Shown here: in pieces, positions 6,930-17,109 of the stretch
Layout: every line of letters starts with the position of its first letter
Numbering within the stretch: the first letter of the stretch is position 1
Assembly (NCBI GenBank): GCA_025459035.1
Contig: JALORJ010000005.1
Location: 1-21,328, forward strand
Direction: 5' to 3'
Length of the DNA: 21,328 nucleotides
Origin: Burkholderiales bacterium
GTDB taxonomy: Bacteria; Pseudomonadota; Gammaproteobacteria; Burkholderiales; Ga0077523
Position numbers and translations under genes: made by a program
Notes under the pieces: model-generated
Told to the model about the DNA's origin: nothing
The model's input: the letters and a program-made list of their open reading frames with translations, nothing else
Databases searched by the model: none

Positions 6930-8206
6930 CGTCTTCTCCTCGGTTGTGCGGACGGCAGCGTCACCGCGCCCTCCTGCATGATCTGCCAGCGACCGTCGAG
7001 ATGCGCCCAGTACAGCCGCTTGCGCATCACGTGGTCGAGGTTGTTGCTGCGATAGTCCTGCACGAAGGTCACCAGCGCCATCGGCTGCGCGCCGGGGTAC
7101 TGGAAGACGCTCGTGTCCTCGAGCCGTACCTTCACGTGCGTCTTGCCCGCCGCGACGGCGCGCTTCTGCGCACCCCACTCGGCGAGCGTCATGCCGTCGG
7201 ACCGGAAGTCCGCGGCGTAGTGCCGCAGATAGCGTTCGGTGTCGAGACTTTCCCAGTCGCGCCGCCAGGCTTCGAGCGCCGCCTCGAGTTCGCCGCGACG
7301 CGCGCTCACCACCTCGGGCGCGACCCATTCGACGCGGTCGGTGATGACCACCGGCGTCGTACCGATCTGCAACCGACGCGCGAGCGCCTGCAGGTCGTCG
7401 TTGGTCAGCACCACGCAGCCGTCGGACGCACGCGGCGGCCGGCTGTACGTGTCCGACGGCGTGCCGTGCAGCCAGATGCCGTGACCGCCGCGCCCCTGAC
7501 GGCGGTCCCACTCGTTCGGGTAGCTGATCGGGTACGCGCCGGCGCCGTAGAAGTCGCCGAGCGCCTTGCGCGGCAGGCTCGAGGTGACGTGGTACACGCC
7601 GAGCGGCGTGCGCTTGTCGCCCTCGCGCGCCTTCTCGACGCCGTTGCGACCGATGGTGATGTAGTAGTCGGCGACGCGGGTCGGCACCCCGTCGCGGTTC
7701 TCGAACACGTACAGCGTCGAGTGCGACGTGTCGACGACCAGCGCGTGGTGCTGCGTCGGTGCGAGCTTCACCAGCGCGCTCGGCACACCGCCGGGCGGCA
7801 CGGACGCAAGCCGACGTGCCACTCGCGCGCGCGCCTCGTCGCGCAGGTCCGCCAGCGGTTCGACCGGCGCGTCGGCCAGGTTGCCCAGCCCGGTGATGGG
7901 GCGCGATCGCGCCAGCAGCAGATCGCCCTTGATCAGGTGCGCGAGCCGGAAGTTCGGATTCGCCGCGATCACGCGATCGACCCGGTCGAGCGCCGCGCCG
8001 AGATCGGCCGCGCCGACATCGTCGAGCACGGTCAGCAGCGCCGCTTCGACGCCGGTCACGTCGCGCACGGACGCTTTCGCCGCGGCCGCGCCCGGCTTCG
8101 CGGCGGGTTTGCGCGCCATCGCGTGCGTGTCGGCTTCGAGCGTGAACAGCGCCGCAGCCGCCAGCGCGAACGCGGTGATCGTCGCGAGTGCGCGCGAGCC
8201 GCGCAT
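6926..8206 (-). CDS. L,D-transpeptidase-like protein (YkuD domain) with C-terminal NTF2-like domain
   Basis: This 426-residue exported protein has an N-terminal hydrophobic segment (about residues 5-23), a helical region resembling TPR-type helices (about 50-135), a YkuD catalytic domain (about 154-292), and an NTF2/SnoaL-like domain (about 305-415). The YkuD active site is visible as WLHGTP (H248) and SDGCVVL (nucleophile C264). L,D-transpeptidases form or trim peptide cross-links, or attach proteins to peptidoglycan. The SDGC form, instead of the more common SHGC, is closer to the YafK/DpaA branch, which includes an amidase that releases lipoprotein from peptidoglycan; the exact reaction is therefore open. 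The start overlaps the stop of the upstream TPR gene (TGATG), so the two are coupled. The C-terminal domain is homologous to that of the TPR protein. Confidence 0.88.
   Translation of the reverse strand: MRGSRALATITAFALAAAALFTLEADTHAMARKPAAKPGAAAAKASVRDVTGVEAALLTVLDDVGAADLGAALDRVDRVIAANPNFRLAHLIKGDLLLARSRPITGLGNLADAPVEPLADLRDEARARVARRLASVPPGGVPSALVKLAPTQHHALVVDTSHSTLYVFENRDGVPTRVADYYITIGRNGVEKAREGDKRTPLGVYHVTSSLPRKALGDFYGAGAYPISYPNEWDRRQGRGGHGIWLHGTPSDTYSRPPRASDGCVVLTNDDLQALARRLQIGTTPVVITDRVEWVAPEVVSARRGELEAALEAWRRDWESLDTERYLRHYAADFRSDGMTLAEWGAQKRAVAAGKTHVKVRLEDTSVFQYPGAQPMALVTFVQDYRSNNLDHVMRKRLYWAHLDGRWQIMQEGAVTLPSAQPRRRR
6936..6941 (-). promoter_or_regulatory. Ribosome binding site of ppiA
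   Basis: GAGGAG on the minus strand, 6 nt before the ATG at 6929. It lies inside the 3' end of the upstream gene and decides the start of the secreted cyclophilin. Confidence 0.75.
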
Positions 8207-9291
8207 CACTTGACCAGGTCTTCCTGCTGGATCAGCCAGCGACCGCCGCTGCGCACGAACGTGATGCGCTTCATGCCGGTCGAGCGCAGCGTGCTCGACA
8301 CGTAGTTCTGGCGGAACACGACCACCGCTTCCTCGGGGCTCGAGAAGCTCACGCGCGGATTCGCAGCCGTGACCTTCAGCTTCTTCGCGCCGGCGATGCG
8401 CTCGCGTCGTGCCGCTTCCCACTGCTCGCGCGACTGACCGCCGGGAACCTTGAAGCCGGGCGCATAGAAGCCCAGCGTGGCCTTCGCGTCGTTGCGCGAC
8501 CACGCGGAGGCCCACGCGTCGAGCGCGCGCAGCACGGCGGTCTCGGGGTTGCCATCGGTCGACTTCGGGTCCGCCGCTGCGGCGGTGTCGGCCGGCTTCG
8601 CTGCAAGTGCCGGACTCGCGCCGGTCGGTGCCGGGGGTTTCGCGGGCGCGGCGGTCGGTGCCGCGACGAGCTTCTCCGCCGCGACCTGCGTCGGCGCGGG
8701 GGACGCGGGCGGCGCGATCGGCGGTGCCGCCACGGGCGGCTCGGCGACGGTCGAGCGCACCAGCGGACCGGTCGCAGGCGTCTTCGCCGAGAACAGCTCG
8801 CGCACCAGCGCGAGCTTCGCCTTGGCCGACGCGTTGCTCGAGTCGAGCTGCAGGGCCTTGTCGTAGGCCTCGCGTGCCATCTTCGCGTAGATGTCGCCCA
8901 GGTTCTCGTGCGCCGTCGCGTAGCTCGGATGCGTGCGGATCGCCATCTCGAGGGCGCGGCGCGCCTTGTCGTCCTGGCCCTGGGCCGCGTACAGCACCGC
9001 GAGGTTGTTGTACGGCTCGGGCAGCTCCGGGAATTCCTCGGTCAGTGCGGTGAAGACCTTGATCGCTTCGGGCTGGCGGTTGAGCTCGGTCAGCACCAGT
9101 CCGCGCAGGAAGCGCGCCCGCGCGTCGCGCGGGTTGCGCTGCAGGAAACTGTCGACGCGCACTAGAGCCTGTGACCAGTCGGACGCCGCGAACAGCTTGC
9201 GCGCTTCCTGGTAGTCGTCGGTCGGCGCCGCCTGCACCGCGCAGCAGACGAGCAATGCGAGCGCGCCCGCGAGGCGCCGGAACCGGGTCAT
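8206..9291 (-). CDS. Secreted TPR-repeat protein with C-terminal NTF2-like domain
   Basis: This 361-residue protein has a signal peptide (about 1-22, QAA/P), three to four tetratricopeptide repeats (about 25-165, for example ARFLRGLVLTELNRQPEAI and YNNLAVLYAAQGQDDKA), an Ala/Pro-rich linker (about 170-245), and a C-terminal NTF2-like domain (about 252-360). TPRs bind protein partners, so this is likely a periplasmic scaffold. The tail GGRWLIQQED aligns with DGRWQIMQEG in the adjacent L,D-transpeptidase, and both belong to a C-terminal module often seen on L,D-transpeptidase-linked proteins. It is the first gene of the leftward operon and diverges from cysS. No enzymatic residues are evident, and the true partner is unknown. 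Confidence 0.88.
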   Translation of the reverse strand: MTRFRRLAGALALLVCCAVQAAPTDDYQEARKLFAASDWSQALVRVDSFLQRNPRDARARFLRGLVLTELNRQPEAIKVFTALTEEFPELPEPYNNLAVLYAAQGQDDKARRALEMAIRTHPSYATAHENLGDIYAKMAREAYDKALQLDSSNASAKAKLALVRELFSAKTPATGPLVRSTVAEPPVAAPPIAPPASPAPTQVAAEKLVAAPTAAPAKPPAPTGASPALAAKPADTAAAADPKSTDGNPETAVLRALDAWASAWSRNDAKATLGFYAPGFKVPGGQSREQWEAARRERIAGAKKLKVTAANPRVSFSSPEEAVVVFRQNYVSSTLRSTGMKRITFVRSGGRWLIQQEDLVK

Positions 9292-9426
9292 CTGCTGTGG
9301 TCGAATCGCGTGGCGATGAAGGGATCAGGTCCCGGAATTGCGATCGATTCTGCCACGCCCCAGCGGCGCAACCCCTCCCGTTCCTGCCACGGCGCCGTCG
9401 GCGCCGCACGCCCCGATCCCGATCCG
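9292..9426. promoter_or_regulatory. Divergent promoter region between the envelope operon and cysS
   Basis: These 135 bases separate two divergent start codons and should contain promoters for both directions. I cannot assign convincing -35/-10 pairs. GGCGCC (9391-9396) and GGCGCC (9400-9405) around GTC can form a 6-bp hairpin in the cysS leader. No T-box features are seen. Confidence 0.5.
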
Positions 9427-10821
<1,395 letters not shown>

Positions 10822-10833
10822 CGCCGCGCCGCC

Positions 10834-10856
10834 GCCGAGCGCGACGTACGCGCGGC
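10834..10856. terminator. Candidate hairpin between convergent cysS and GNAT gene
   Basis: GCCG (10834-10837) plus CGCG (10840-10843) pair with CGCG (10849-10852) plus CGGC (10853-10856), with a 2-nt bulge and a 5-nt loop. The position, 12 nt after the cysS stop in a convergent gap, fits termination, but there is no T tract. Confidence 0.35.
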
Positions 10857-10876
10857 AACGGTGGCGCGCGTGTGCG

Positions 10877-11338
10877 TCAGGACGCGGCGCGGTCCGGAAA
10901 CACCTTCCGGTACTGGATGAAGCCGGTCCGGTCCGCGACGCGGTCGTAGAGCGCGCGCGCGGTCGCGTTGCTCTCGTGCGTGAGCCAGTACACGCGCGCG
11001 ATGCCGCGTGCCTGCGCGTCGGCGTAGACGTGCTCGATCAGCGCGCGGCCGTGGCCGCGGCCGCGCACCGACTCGGCGACGTAAAGGTCCTGCAGATACA
11101 GGTAGTCGCCGACGGTCCAGCAGCTGCGGTGATCGATCGTGTGCACGAAGCCGACCGGTGCGCCGTCGTCGCCGAGCGCGAAGACGCCGCGCATCGGCTC
11201 GGCCGGATCGAGCAGCCGGCGCCACGTGACCGCCGTGGTCGTGGCAGGAATGTCGACCTTGTAGAAGCTCTGGTAGCCGCGCCACAGCGGCAACCACCGG
11301 TCGAAGTCGCCGGGAGCGAAGGGGCGAAGCGAAGGCAT
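10877..11338 (-). CDS. GNAT family N-acetyltransferase
   Basis: This 153-residue protein is a complete single-domain GCN5-related acetyltransferase. Acetyl-CoA binding motif A is visible as VAESVRGRGHGRALI (RGRGHG pyrophosphate loop). Preceding strands (PVGFVHTID, YLYLQDLYV) and following strands (VYWLTHESNATARALYDR, TGFIQYRKVF) are typical of the fold. The substrate cannot be read from sequence; it could be a small amine, an amino acid or a protein N-terminus. The ATG at 11338 was chosen because it starts right at the domain (MPSLRPFAPGD). A longer frame to 11461 is basic and low-complexity and is probably not translated. The gene lies on the same strand as dnaJ, 133 nt downstream of it. Confidence 0.9.
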   Translation of the reverse strand: MPSLRPFAPGDFDRWLPLWRGYQSFYKVDIPATTTAVTWRRLLDPAEPMRGVFALGDDGAPVGFVHTIDHRSCWTVGDYLYLQDLYVAESVRGRGHGRALIEHVYADAQARGIARVYWLTHESNATARALYDRVADRTGFIQYRKVFPDRAAS

Positions 11339-11411
11339 CGGATCGGGCCTCGAGGATCGGGACGGGCCTCGATCATGACGACCCGGCGTCGACCGCGCGT
11401 CATCGTCGGGC

Positions 11412-11433
11412 CGCTGCGCTTCGGGCCGCAGCG
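11412..11433 (-). terminator. Candidate hairpin downstream of dnaJ
   Basis: CGCTGCG (11412-11418) and CGCAGCG (11427-11433) pair around an 8-nt loop, 38 nt after the dnaJ stop on the minus strand. There is no T tract, so it is only a weak candidate terminator of the heat-shock operon. Confidence 0.3.
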
Positions 11434-11471
11434 TCGCTACGGTGCGCGGTCGCGCGCGCACCGGCCGCAGG

Positions 11472-12611
11472 TCAACCCTCGAAGAACTCCTTCACCCGAT
11501 CCATCCACGACTTCGCGCGCGGGTTGTGGGTCGAGCTGTCGGTCGCGTTGATGTCCTCGAGCTCGCGCAGCAGCTCCTTCTGACGTGCGGTCAGGTTGAC
11601 CGGCGTCTCGACCACGACGTGGCAGTGCAGGTCACCGTATGCCGACGAGCGCACGCCCTTGATGCCCTTGCCGCGCAGCCGGAACACCTTGCCCGACTGC
11701 GTCTCGGACGGGATGCGGATCTTGGCGGCGCCGTCGAGCGTCGGGATCTCGATCTCGCCGCCGAGCGCGGCCGTGGTGAAGCTGATCGGCATCTCGCAGT
11801 GCAGGTCGTTGCCGTCGCGCTGGAAGACCGGGTGGTCCTTGATGTTGACCACTACGTACAGGTCGCCGGTCGGGCCGCCGTTCATGCCCGGCTCGCCTTC
11901 GCCGGACAGACGGATGCGGTCGCCGGTGTCGACGCCAGCCGGGATCTTCACCGACAGCGTCTTCTGCTTCTTGACGCGGCCGCTGCCGCCGCAGGTGCCG
12001 CACGGGTCGGGAATGATCTTGCCGCTGCCGTGGCAGCGCGGGCAGGTCTGCTGCACCGAGAAGAAGCCCTGCTGCATGCGGACCTGGCCGGCGCCGTTGC
12101 AGGTCGGGCAGGTCTTGGCCTGCGTGCCGGGCTTGGCACCCGAGCCGTGGCAGGTGTCGCACTCGTCGTGCGTCGGGATGCGGATGCGCGTCTCGGTGCC
12201 GCGCGCGGCTTCCTCGAGCGTCACCTCGAGGTTGTAGCGCAGGTCCGATCCGCGATAGACGCCGCTGCGGCCGCCACCGCCGCCGCGCGCGTTGCCGAAG
12301 ATCTCGCCGAAGATGTCGCCGAAGGCATCGGAGAAGCCGCCGAAACCCTGCGGACCCCCGCCGGCGCCCGCTGCGCCCATGCCGGCCTCGAAGGCCGCGT
12401 GGCCGAACTGGTCGTAGGCCGCGCGCTTCTGCGGGTCCGACAGGATCTCGTGCGCTTCCTTGGCTTCCTTGAACTTCTCCTCGGCGTCCTTGCTGTCCGG
12501 ATTGCGGTCCGGGTGGTACTTCATCGCGAGCTTGCGATACGCCTTCTTCAGGTCGTCGTCGCTCGCGTCGCGGTTCACCCCGAGCACGTCGTAGTAGTCA
12601 CGCTTGGCCAT
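11472..12611 (-). CDS. dnaJ: Chaperone protein DnaJ (Hsp40)
   Basis: DnaJ delivers unfolded substrates to DnaK and stimulates its ATPase. The 379-residue product has a full type I architecture: J-domain (1-70) with HPD at residues 33-35, a Gly/Phe-rich linker (about 75-122), four zinc-finger motifs CxxCxGxG at about residues 151-211 (CDTCHGSG, CPTCNGAG, CPRCHGSG, CGTCGGSG), and the C-terminal beta-domains. The ATG at 12611 gives the conserved start MAKRDYYDVLG; an in-frame ATG 33 nt upstream would add an untypical extension. No good ribosome site is seen before either. It is downstream of dnaK, behind a terminator-like hairpin, and no sigma-32 site is visible in the spacer. Confidence 0.98.
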   Translation of the reverse strand: MAKRDYYDVLGVNRDASDDDLKKAYRKLAMKYHPDRNPDSKDAEEKFKEAKEAHEILSDPQKRAAYDQFGHAAFEAGMGAAGAGGGPQGFGGFSDAFGDIFGEIFGNARGGGGGRSGVYRGSDLRYNLEVTLEEAARGTETRIRIPTHDECDTCHGSGAKPGTQAKTCPTCNGAGQVRMQQGFFSVQQTCPRCHGSGKIIPDPCGTCGGSGRVKKQKTLSVKIPAGVDTGDRIRLSGEGEPGMNGGPTGDLYVVVNIKDHPVFQRDGNDLHCEMPISFTTAALGGEIEIPTLDGAAKIRIPSETQSGKVFRLRGKGIKGVRSSAYGDLHCHVVVETPVNLTARQKELLRELEDINATDSSTHNPRAKSWMDRVKEFFEG

Positions 12612-12661
12612 GGATTCGCGTCTTGCTCGCGTGGAAGTCGTCATGTTGGATCACCGAAAGA

Positions 12662-12697
12662 CAAAGGGCACGAGAGGCCGATCCGCCCCCGTGCCCT
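12662..12697 (-). terminator. Terminator-like hairpin between dnaK and dnaJ
   Basis: AGGGCACG (12665-12672) pairs with CGTGCCCT (12690-12697) in a perfect 8-bp stem with a 17-nt loop. On the minus strand the stem is followed by TTTGTCTTT, moderately T-rich. It lies 21 nt after the dnaK stop. Because no separate dnaJ promoter is seen, it probably acts as a leaky terminator that lowers dnaJ relative to dnaK. Confidence 0.65.
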
Positions 12698-12718
12698 GAA
12701 TGCCCGTGCGCGGGGCGC

Positions 12719-14647
<1,929 letters not shown>

Positions 14648-14678
14648 GGTGGAAATCCGTGGGTGAGGTGTTGCGGAC

Positions 14679-14687
14679 TGTGGATAA
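14679..14687 (-). other. Perfect DnaA-box 9-mer in the dnaK promoter
   Basis: The minus strand reads TTATCCACA, the consensus strong DnaA box, overlapping the last three bases of the putative sigma-32 -10 element. A single box may be chance, but its promoter position makes DnaA binding conceivable. Confidence 0.4.
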
Positions 14688-14713
14688 CTGGGGTGGGCGC
14701 CTGCGGAATCAAG
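14685..14713 (-). promoter_or_regulatory. Sigma-32 (heat-shock) promoter of dnaK
   Basis: On the minus strand CTTGAT (14713-14708) is followed after 14 nt by CCCCAGTTA (14693-14685). The RpoH consensus is CTTGAA, 13-15 nt, CCCCATnT. The match differs at one -35 base and one central -10 base. The expected transcription start is about 30 nt before the dnaK ATG. Confidence 0.72.
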
Positions 14714-14721
14714 CGCCTGCG

Positions 14722-14776
14722 CGCGGCGTGCGGGTCATGTTCCGGACGCTGTGCCGGCACGGACCCGCACGCCGCG
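14722..14776. repeat. Perfect 15-bp inverted repeat between grpE and dnaK
   Basis: CGCGGCGTGCGGGTC (14722-14736) is the exact reverse complement of 14762-14776, with a 25-nt spacer containing the small palindrome GTGCCGGCAC (14751-14760). It begins 3 nt after the grpE stop and ends 8 nt before the dnaK -35 element. It has no T tract. It may end or stabilise the grpE mRNA and insulate the dnaK promoter. Confidence 0.85.
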
Positions 14777-14779
14777 GCG

Positions 14780-15358
14780 TCATGCGTCGGGTGCCTTCGC
14801 GGCCGCGACCAGCGCCGGTCGCAGCAGGCGCTCGTGCAGCGTGTAGCCCTTCTGGAAGACCTGCACGACCGTGTTGGGCGGTTGCTCCGACGGCACTGCC
14901 GCCATCGCCTGGTGCCGGTTCGGGTCGAGCTTCTCGCCGACCGCCGGCGCCACTTCACGCACCGCGAACTTGTCGAACACCGCCGTCAACTGCTTCAGCG
15001 TGATCTGCACGCCCTCGTACGTGGCGTCGGCCGGCCCGGACTGCGTGGCCAGCGCCGCTTCGAGGCTGTCCCGTACCGCCAGCAGCTCGCGCGCGAAGTC
15101 CTCGACCGCGAACTTGTGCGCCTTGGCCACGGCGTCGTCGGCGCGGCGCTGGATGTTGGCCATCTCGGCGCGAGCACGCAGGAACTGGTCGTGGGCGTCG
15201 GCGGCCTTCGCTTCGGCGGCGGCCAGCTGCGTCGCGAGGTCGGGACTATCTCCGGCGGCTGCGGCGGCGGCACTGGCCGCGTCAGCCGTCGAAGGGGCGA
15301 CCGGATCGGTCGGGGCGTCGGGGGCGAGCGCGTCGAGCGCGTCCTGGGGGTCGGCCAT
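14780..15358 (-). CDS. grpE: Nucleotide exchange factor GrpE
   Basis: GrpE releases ADP from DnaK and so resets the chaperone cycle. The 192-residue product has an acidic, low-complexity N-terminus, a long alpha-helix/coiled coil (about 50-105, with DQFLRARAEMANIQRR, the conserved family segment), and a C-terminal beta domain with NRHQAMAAVPSEQPPNTVVQVFQKGYTLHER spread over about 150-182, which is the GrpE signature region. The ATG at 15358 (MADPQDALDAL) was chosen over an upstream TTG. Neither has a clear ribosome site. It is the first gene of the heat-shock cluster and has a near-consensus sigma-32 promoter upstream. Confidence 0.97.
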   Translation of the reverse strand: MADPQDALDALAPDAPTDPVAPSTADAASAAAAAAGDSPDLATQLAAAEAKAADAHDQFLRARAEMANIQRRADDAVAKAHKFAVEDFARELLAVRDSLEAALATQSGPADATYEGVQITLKQLTAVFDKFAVREVAPAVGEKLDPNRHQAMAAVPSEQPPNTVVQVFQKGYTLHERLLRPALVAAAKAPDA

Positions 15359-15395
15359 GGGCGGGGAGCGGAAGGGGTTTTTCAAGGCCCGCCAG

Positions 15396-15426
15396 ACATG
15401 GGGCGCCCGGCCGGGGATTCAAGGGG
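15396..15426 (-). promoter_or_regulatory. Sigma-32 (heat-shock) promoter of grpE
   Basis: On the minus strand CCCTTGAA (from 15426) is followed 14 nt later by CCCCATGT (15403-15396), an almost perfect RpoH promoter. The predicted start is about 30 nt before the grpE ATG at 15358. No CIRCE element is seen. Confidence 0.85.
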
Positions 15427-15490
15427 CGGCGGGGCGGGGGTGACGGGTGGGTGTCGGCGCCGAGGCGGTGACGGCTCCGGCAGTCGACTC

Positions 15491-15525
15491 TGCGCGAGGC
15501 GGGCCGTCGCCGGCGGGCTCGCGCA
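15491..15525 (-). terminator. Candidate hairpin after the acyl-CoA synthetase gene
   Basis: TGCGCGAG (15491-15498) pairs with CTCGCGCA (15518-15525), and inside it GCCG (15503-15506) can pair with CGGC (15511-15514). It starts 11 nt after the synthetase stop. No T tract follows, so a Rho-independent role is uncertain. Confidence 0.4.
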
Positions 15526-15536
15526 AGGAAGGGCGC

Positions 15537-17096
15537 TCAGCGCGCCGCCAACCACCGCTCCTTCAACACCCGATGCTGGATCTTCCCCGTCGCCGTCCGC
15601 GGGACGTCCGCCTCCTGCATGAACGTGATCGACTGCGGGCGCTTGTAGCCGGCGATGCGGTCGCGGCAGAAGGCCAGCAGTTCGGTGTCGGTGACCGTCA
15701 CGCCGGTGTGCAGCACGACCACGGCGGTGACGGCCTCGCCCCACTTGTCGTGCGGCACGCCGATCACGGCGACGTCCTTCACGGCCGGATGGGCGCCGAC
15801 GACGGCTTCGACCTCCGACGGGTACACGTTCTCCCCGCCGCTGATGATCATGTTGCTCTTGCGGTCGACGAGCTGGATGAAGCCGTCGGCGTCGCGCCTG
15901 GCGACATCGCCGACCGAGCACCACGCGCCGCGGAAGCATTCGGCGGTCTTCTCCGGCTGCTTCCAGTAGCCGTCGAAGACCCACGGCGTGTTCGAGAACA
16001 GCTCGCCGGGTTGACCGTCGGGCACCTCGCGGCCGTCGGCGTCGAGGATCCGGATCGCACCGGTGCCGACCCATTCGCGGCCGACCGAGCCCAGGTGATC
16101 GAGTTGCTCGTCGGGGCGCAGCAGCGTGACCCAGCCGGCCTCGGTGGAGCCGTACAGCTCGTGCAGGCCGGCGTTGCGGAAGTGCGCGAGGATCGCGAGC
16201 TTGGTCTCGCGCCGCGCCGGCGCCGAAGAGATCATCAGCTTCGACACCGCACTCACGTCGTGGCGCGCCTTCACCGCGTCGGGCAGCCCCAGCATCATGA
16301 TGTAGTGCGTCGGCACCAGTGACGTGAAGGTCACGCGCGCGTCGGCCAGCGTCGCCAGCAGCGCCTCGGGGTCGAAGCTCTTGCGGTCGTCGACGATGAC
16401 GGTGGCGCCCAGGTGCACGAAGGTGTGCGCGAAGTACAGCGAGTTCGCGTGGCACATCGGCATCACCAGCAGCGCGACGTCGTCGCGCGTGAAGCCCATG
16501 TCGAGCGCGGTGCCCAGCGCGATCAGCGTGTTGCCGGCGTGGCTGCGCATCGCGCCCTTCGGCTTGCCGGTCGTGCCCGACGTGTACATCAGCGCGCACA
16601 GGTCGGCCGGGTCGACGTCGACCGTCGGCGGCGTGGCGGGCGCGGCGGCCAGCAGTGTCTCGTAGTCCGACCAGCCGGCGCGCGGCGTGTCGCTGCCGAA
16701 GCGGACCCACCGCGCCGCGTCGATGCCCAGCGTGTCGCGGACGGGTTCGACGCGATCGACCAGATCGTCCTGCACGATCAGCGCGCGCGCCTCGCAGTGC
16801 TGCACGATGAACGCGATCTCGGGCGCCATCAGCCGGAAGTTGACCGGCACCGCAACCAGCCCCGCGCGTGCGAGGCCCGCGTAGAACTCCATCCACTCGA
16901 TCCGGTTGTACGCGAGCAGCGCGACGCGGTCGCCCTTGACCAGCCCGCGCGCGAGCAGCGCGTTGGCGACGCGGCTCGCACGCGCGTCCCACTGCGCCCA
17001 CGTCAGCGTGCGGCGCGAATCGCGCACGGCGACGCGGTCCGGTTGCAGGCGCGCATGGCGGGCGACGGTGTCGGACACGGTCAGCAGGCGGGTCAC
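15537..17096 (-). CDS. AMP-forming acyl-CoA synthetase (ANL superfamily)
   Basis: This 519-residue enzyme should activate a carboxylic acid with ATP to an acyl-adenylate and transfer it to CoA. ANL core motifs are complete: MYTSGTTGKPKGAM (A3), LYGSTEAGW (A5), SVGDVARRDADGF (A7), DRKSNMIISGGENVYP (A8), and PRTATGKIQHRVL with the catalytic lysine near residue 505 (A10). The start is a GTG at 17096 with GGAGGA 7 nt upstream; the frame stays open to 17255 but that part is low-complexity and lies outside the family's N-terminus. The substrate (fatty, aromatic or dicarboxylic acid) is not readable. It is divergent from the peptidase-hydrolase gene and separated from grpE by about 110 nt including the grpE promoter. 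Confidence 0.92.
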   Translation of the reverse strand: MTRLLTVSDTVARHARLQPDRVAVRDSRRTLTWAQWDARASRVANALLARGLVKGDRVALLAYNRIEWMEFYAGLARAGLVAVPVNFRLMAPEIAFIVQHCEARALIVQDDLVDRVEPVRDTLGIDAARWVRFGSDTPRAGWSDYETLLAAAPATPPTVDVDPADLCALMYTSGTTGKPKGAMRSHAGNTLIALGTALDMGFTRDDVALLVMPMCHANSLYFAHTFVHLGATVIVDDRKSFDPEALLATLADARVTFTSLVPTHYIMMLGLPDAVKARHDVSAVSKLMISSAPARRETKLAILAHFRNAGLHELYGSTEAGWVTLLRPDEQLDHLGSVGREWVGTGAIRILDADGREVPDGQPGELFSNTPWVFDGYWKQPEKTAECFRGAWCSVGDVARRDADGFIQLVDRKSNMIISGGENVYPSEVEAVVGAHPAVKDVAVIGVPHDKWGEAVTAVVVLHTGVTVTDTELLAFCRDRIAGYKRPQSITFMQEADVPRTATGKIQHRVLKERWLAAR

Positions 17097-17103
17097 GAGG
17101 GCT

Positions 17104-17109
17104 TCCTCC
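17104..17109 (-). promoter_or_regulatory. Ribosome binding site of the acyl-CoA synthetase gene
   Basis: GGAGGA on the minus strand, 7 nt before the GTG at 17096. It is the reason for choosing GTG over the longer open frame. Confidence 0.8.

Noticed and set aside
8206..9291. Lipoprotein signal in the TPR protein (LLVCC)
   Set aside because: The residues before Cys do not fit a lipobox (no small residue at -1), while a signal peptidase I site after QAA fits.
9292..9426. T-box or other tRNA-sensing leader before cysS
   Set aside because: No specifier stem or T-box sequence is seen, the leader is too short, and T-boxes are not expected in Proteobacteria.
14679..14687. The DnaA box as part of a replication origin
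   Set aside because: Only one box is seen, with no AT-rich unwinding region, no box cluster, and no dnaA, dnaN or parAB nearby.
14648..14779. CIRCE operator (HrcA site) in the heat-shock cluster
   Set aside because: No TTAGCACTC-N9-GAGTGCTAA-like repeat is present; the inverted repeat here is unrelated, and sigma-32 sites explain the regulation.
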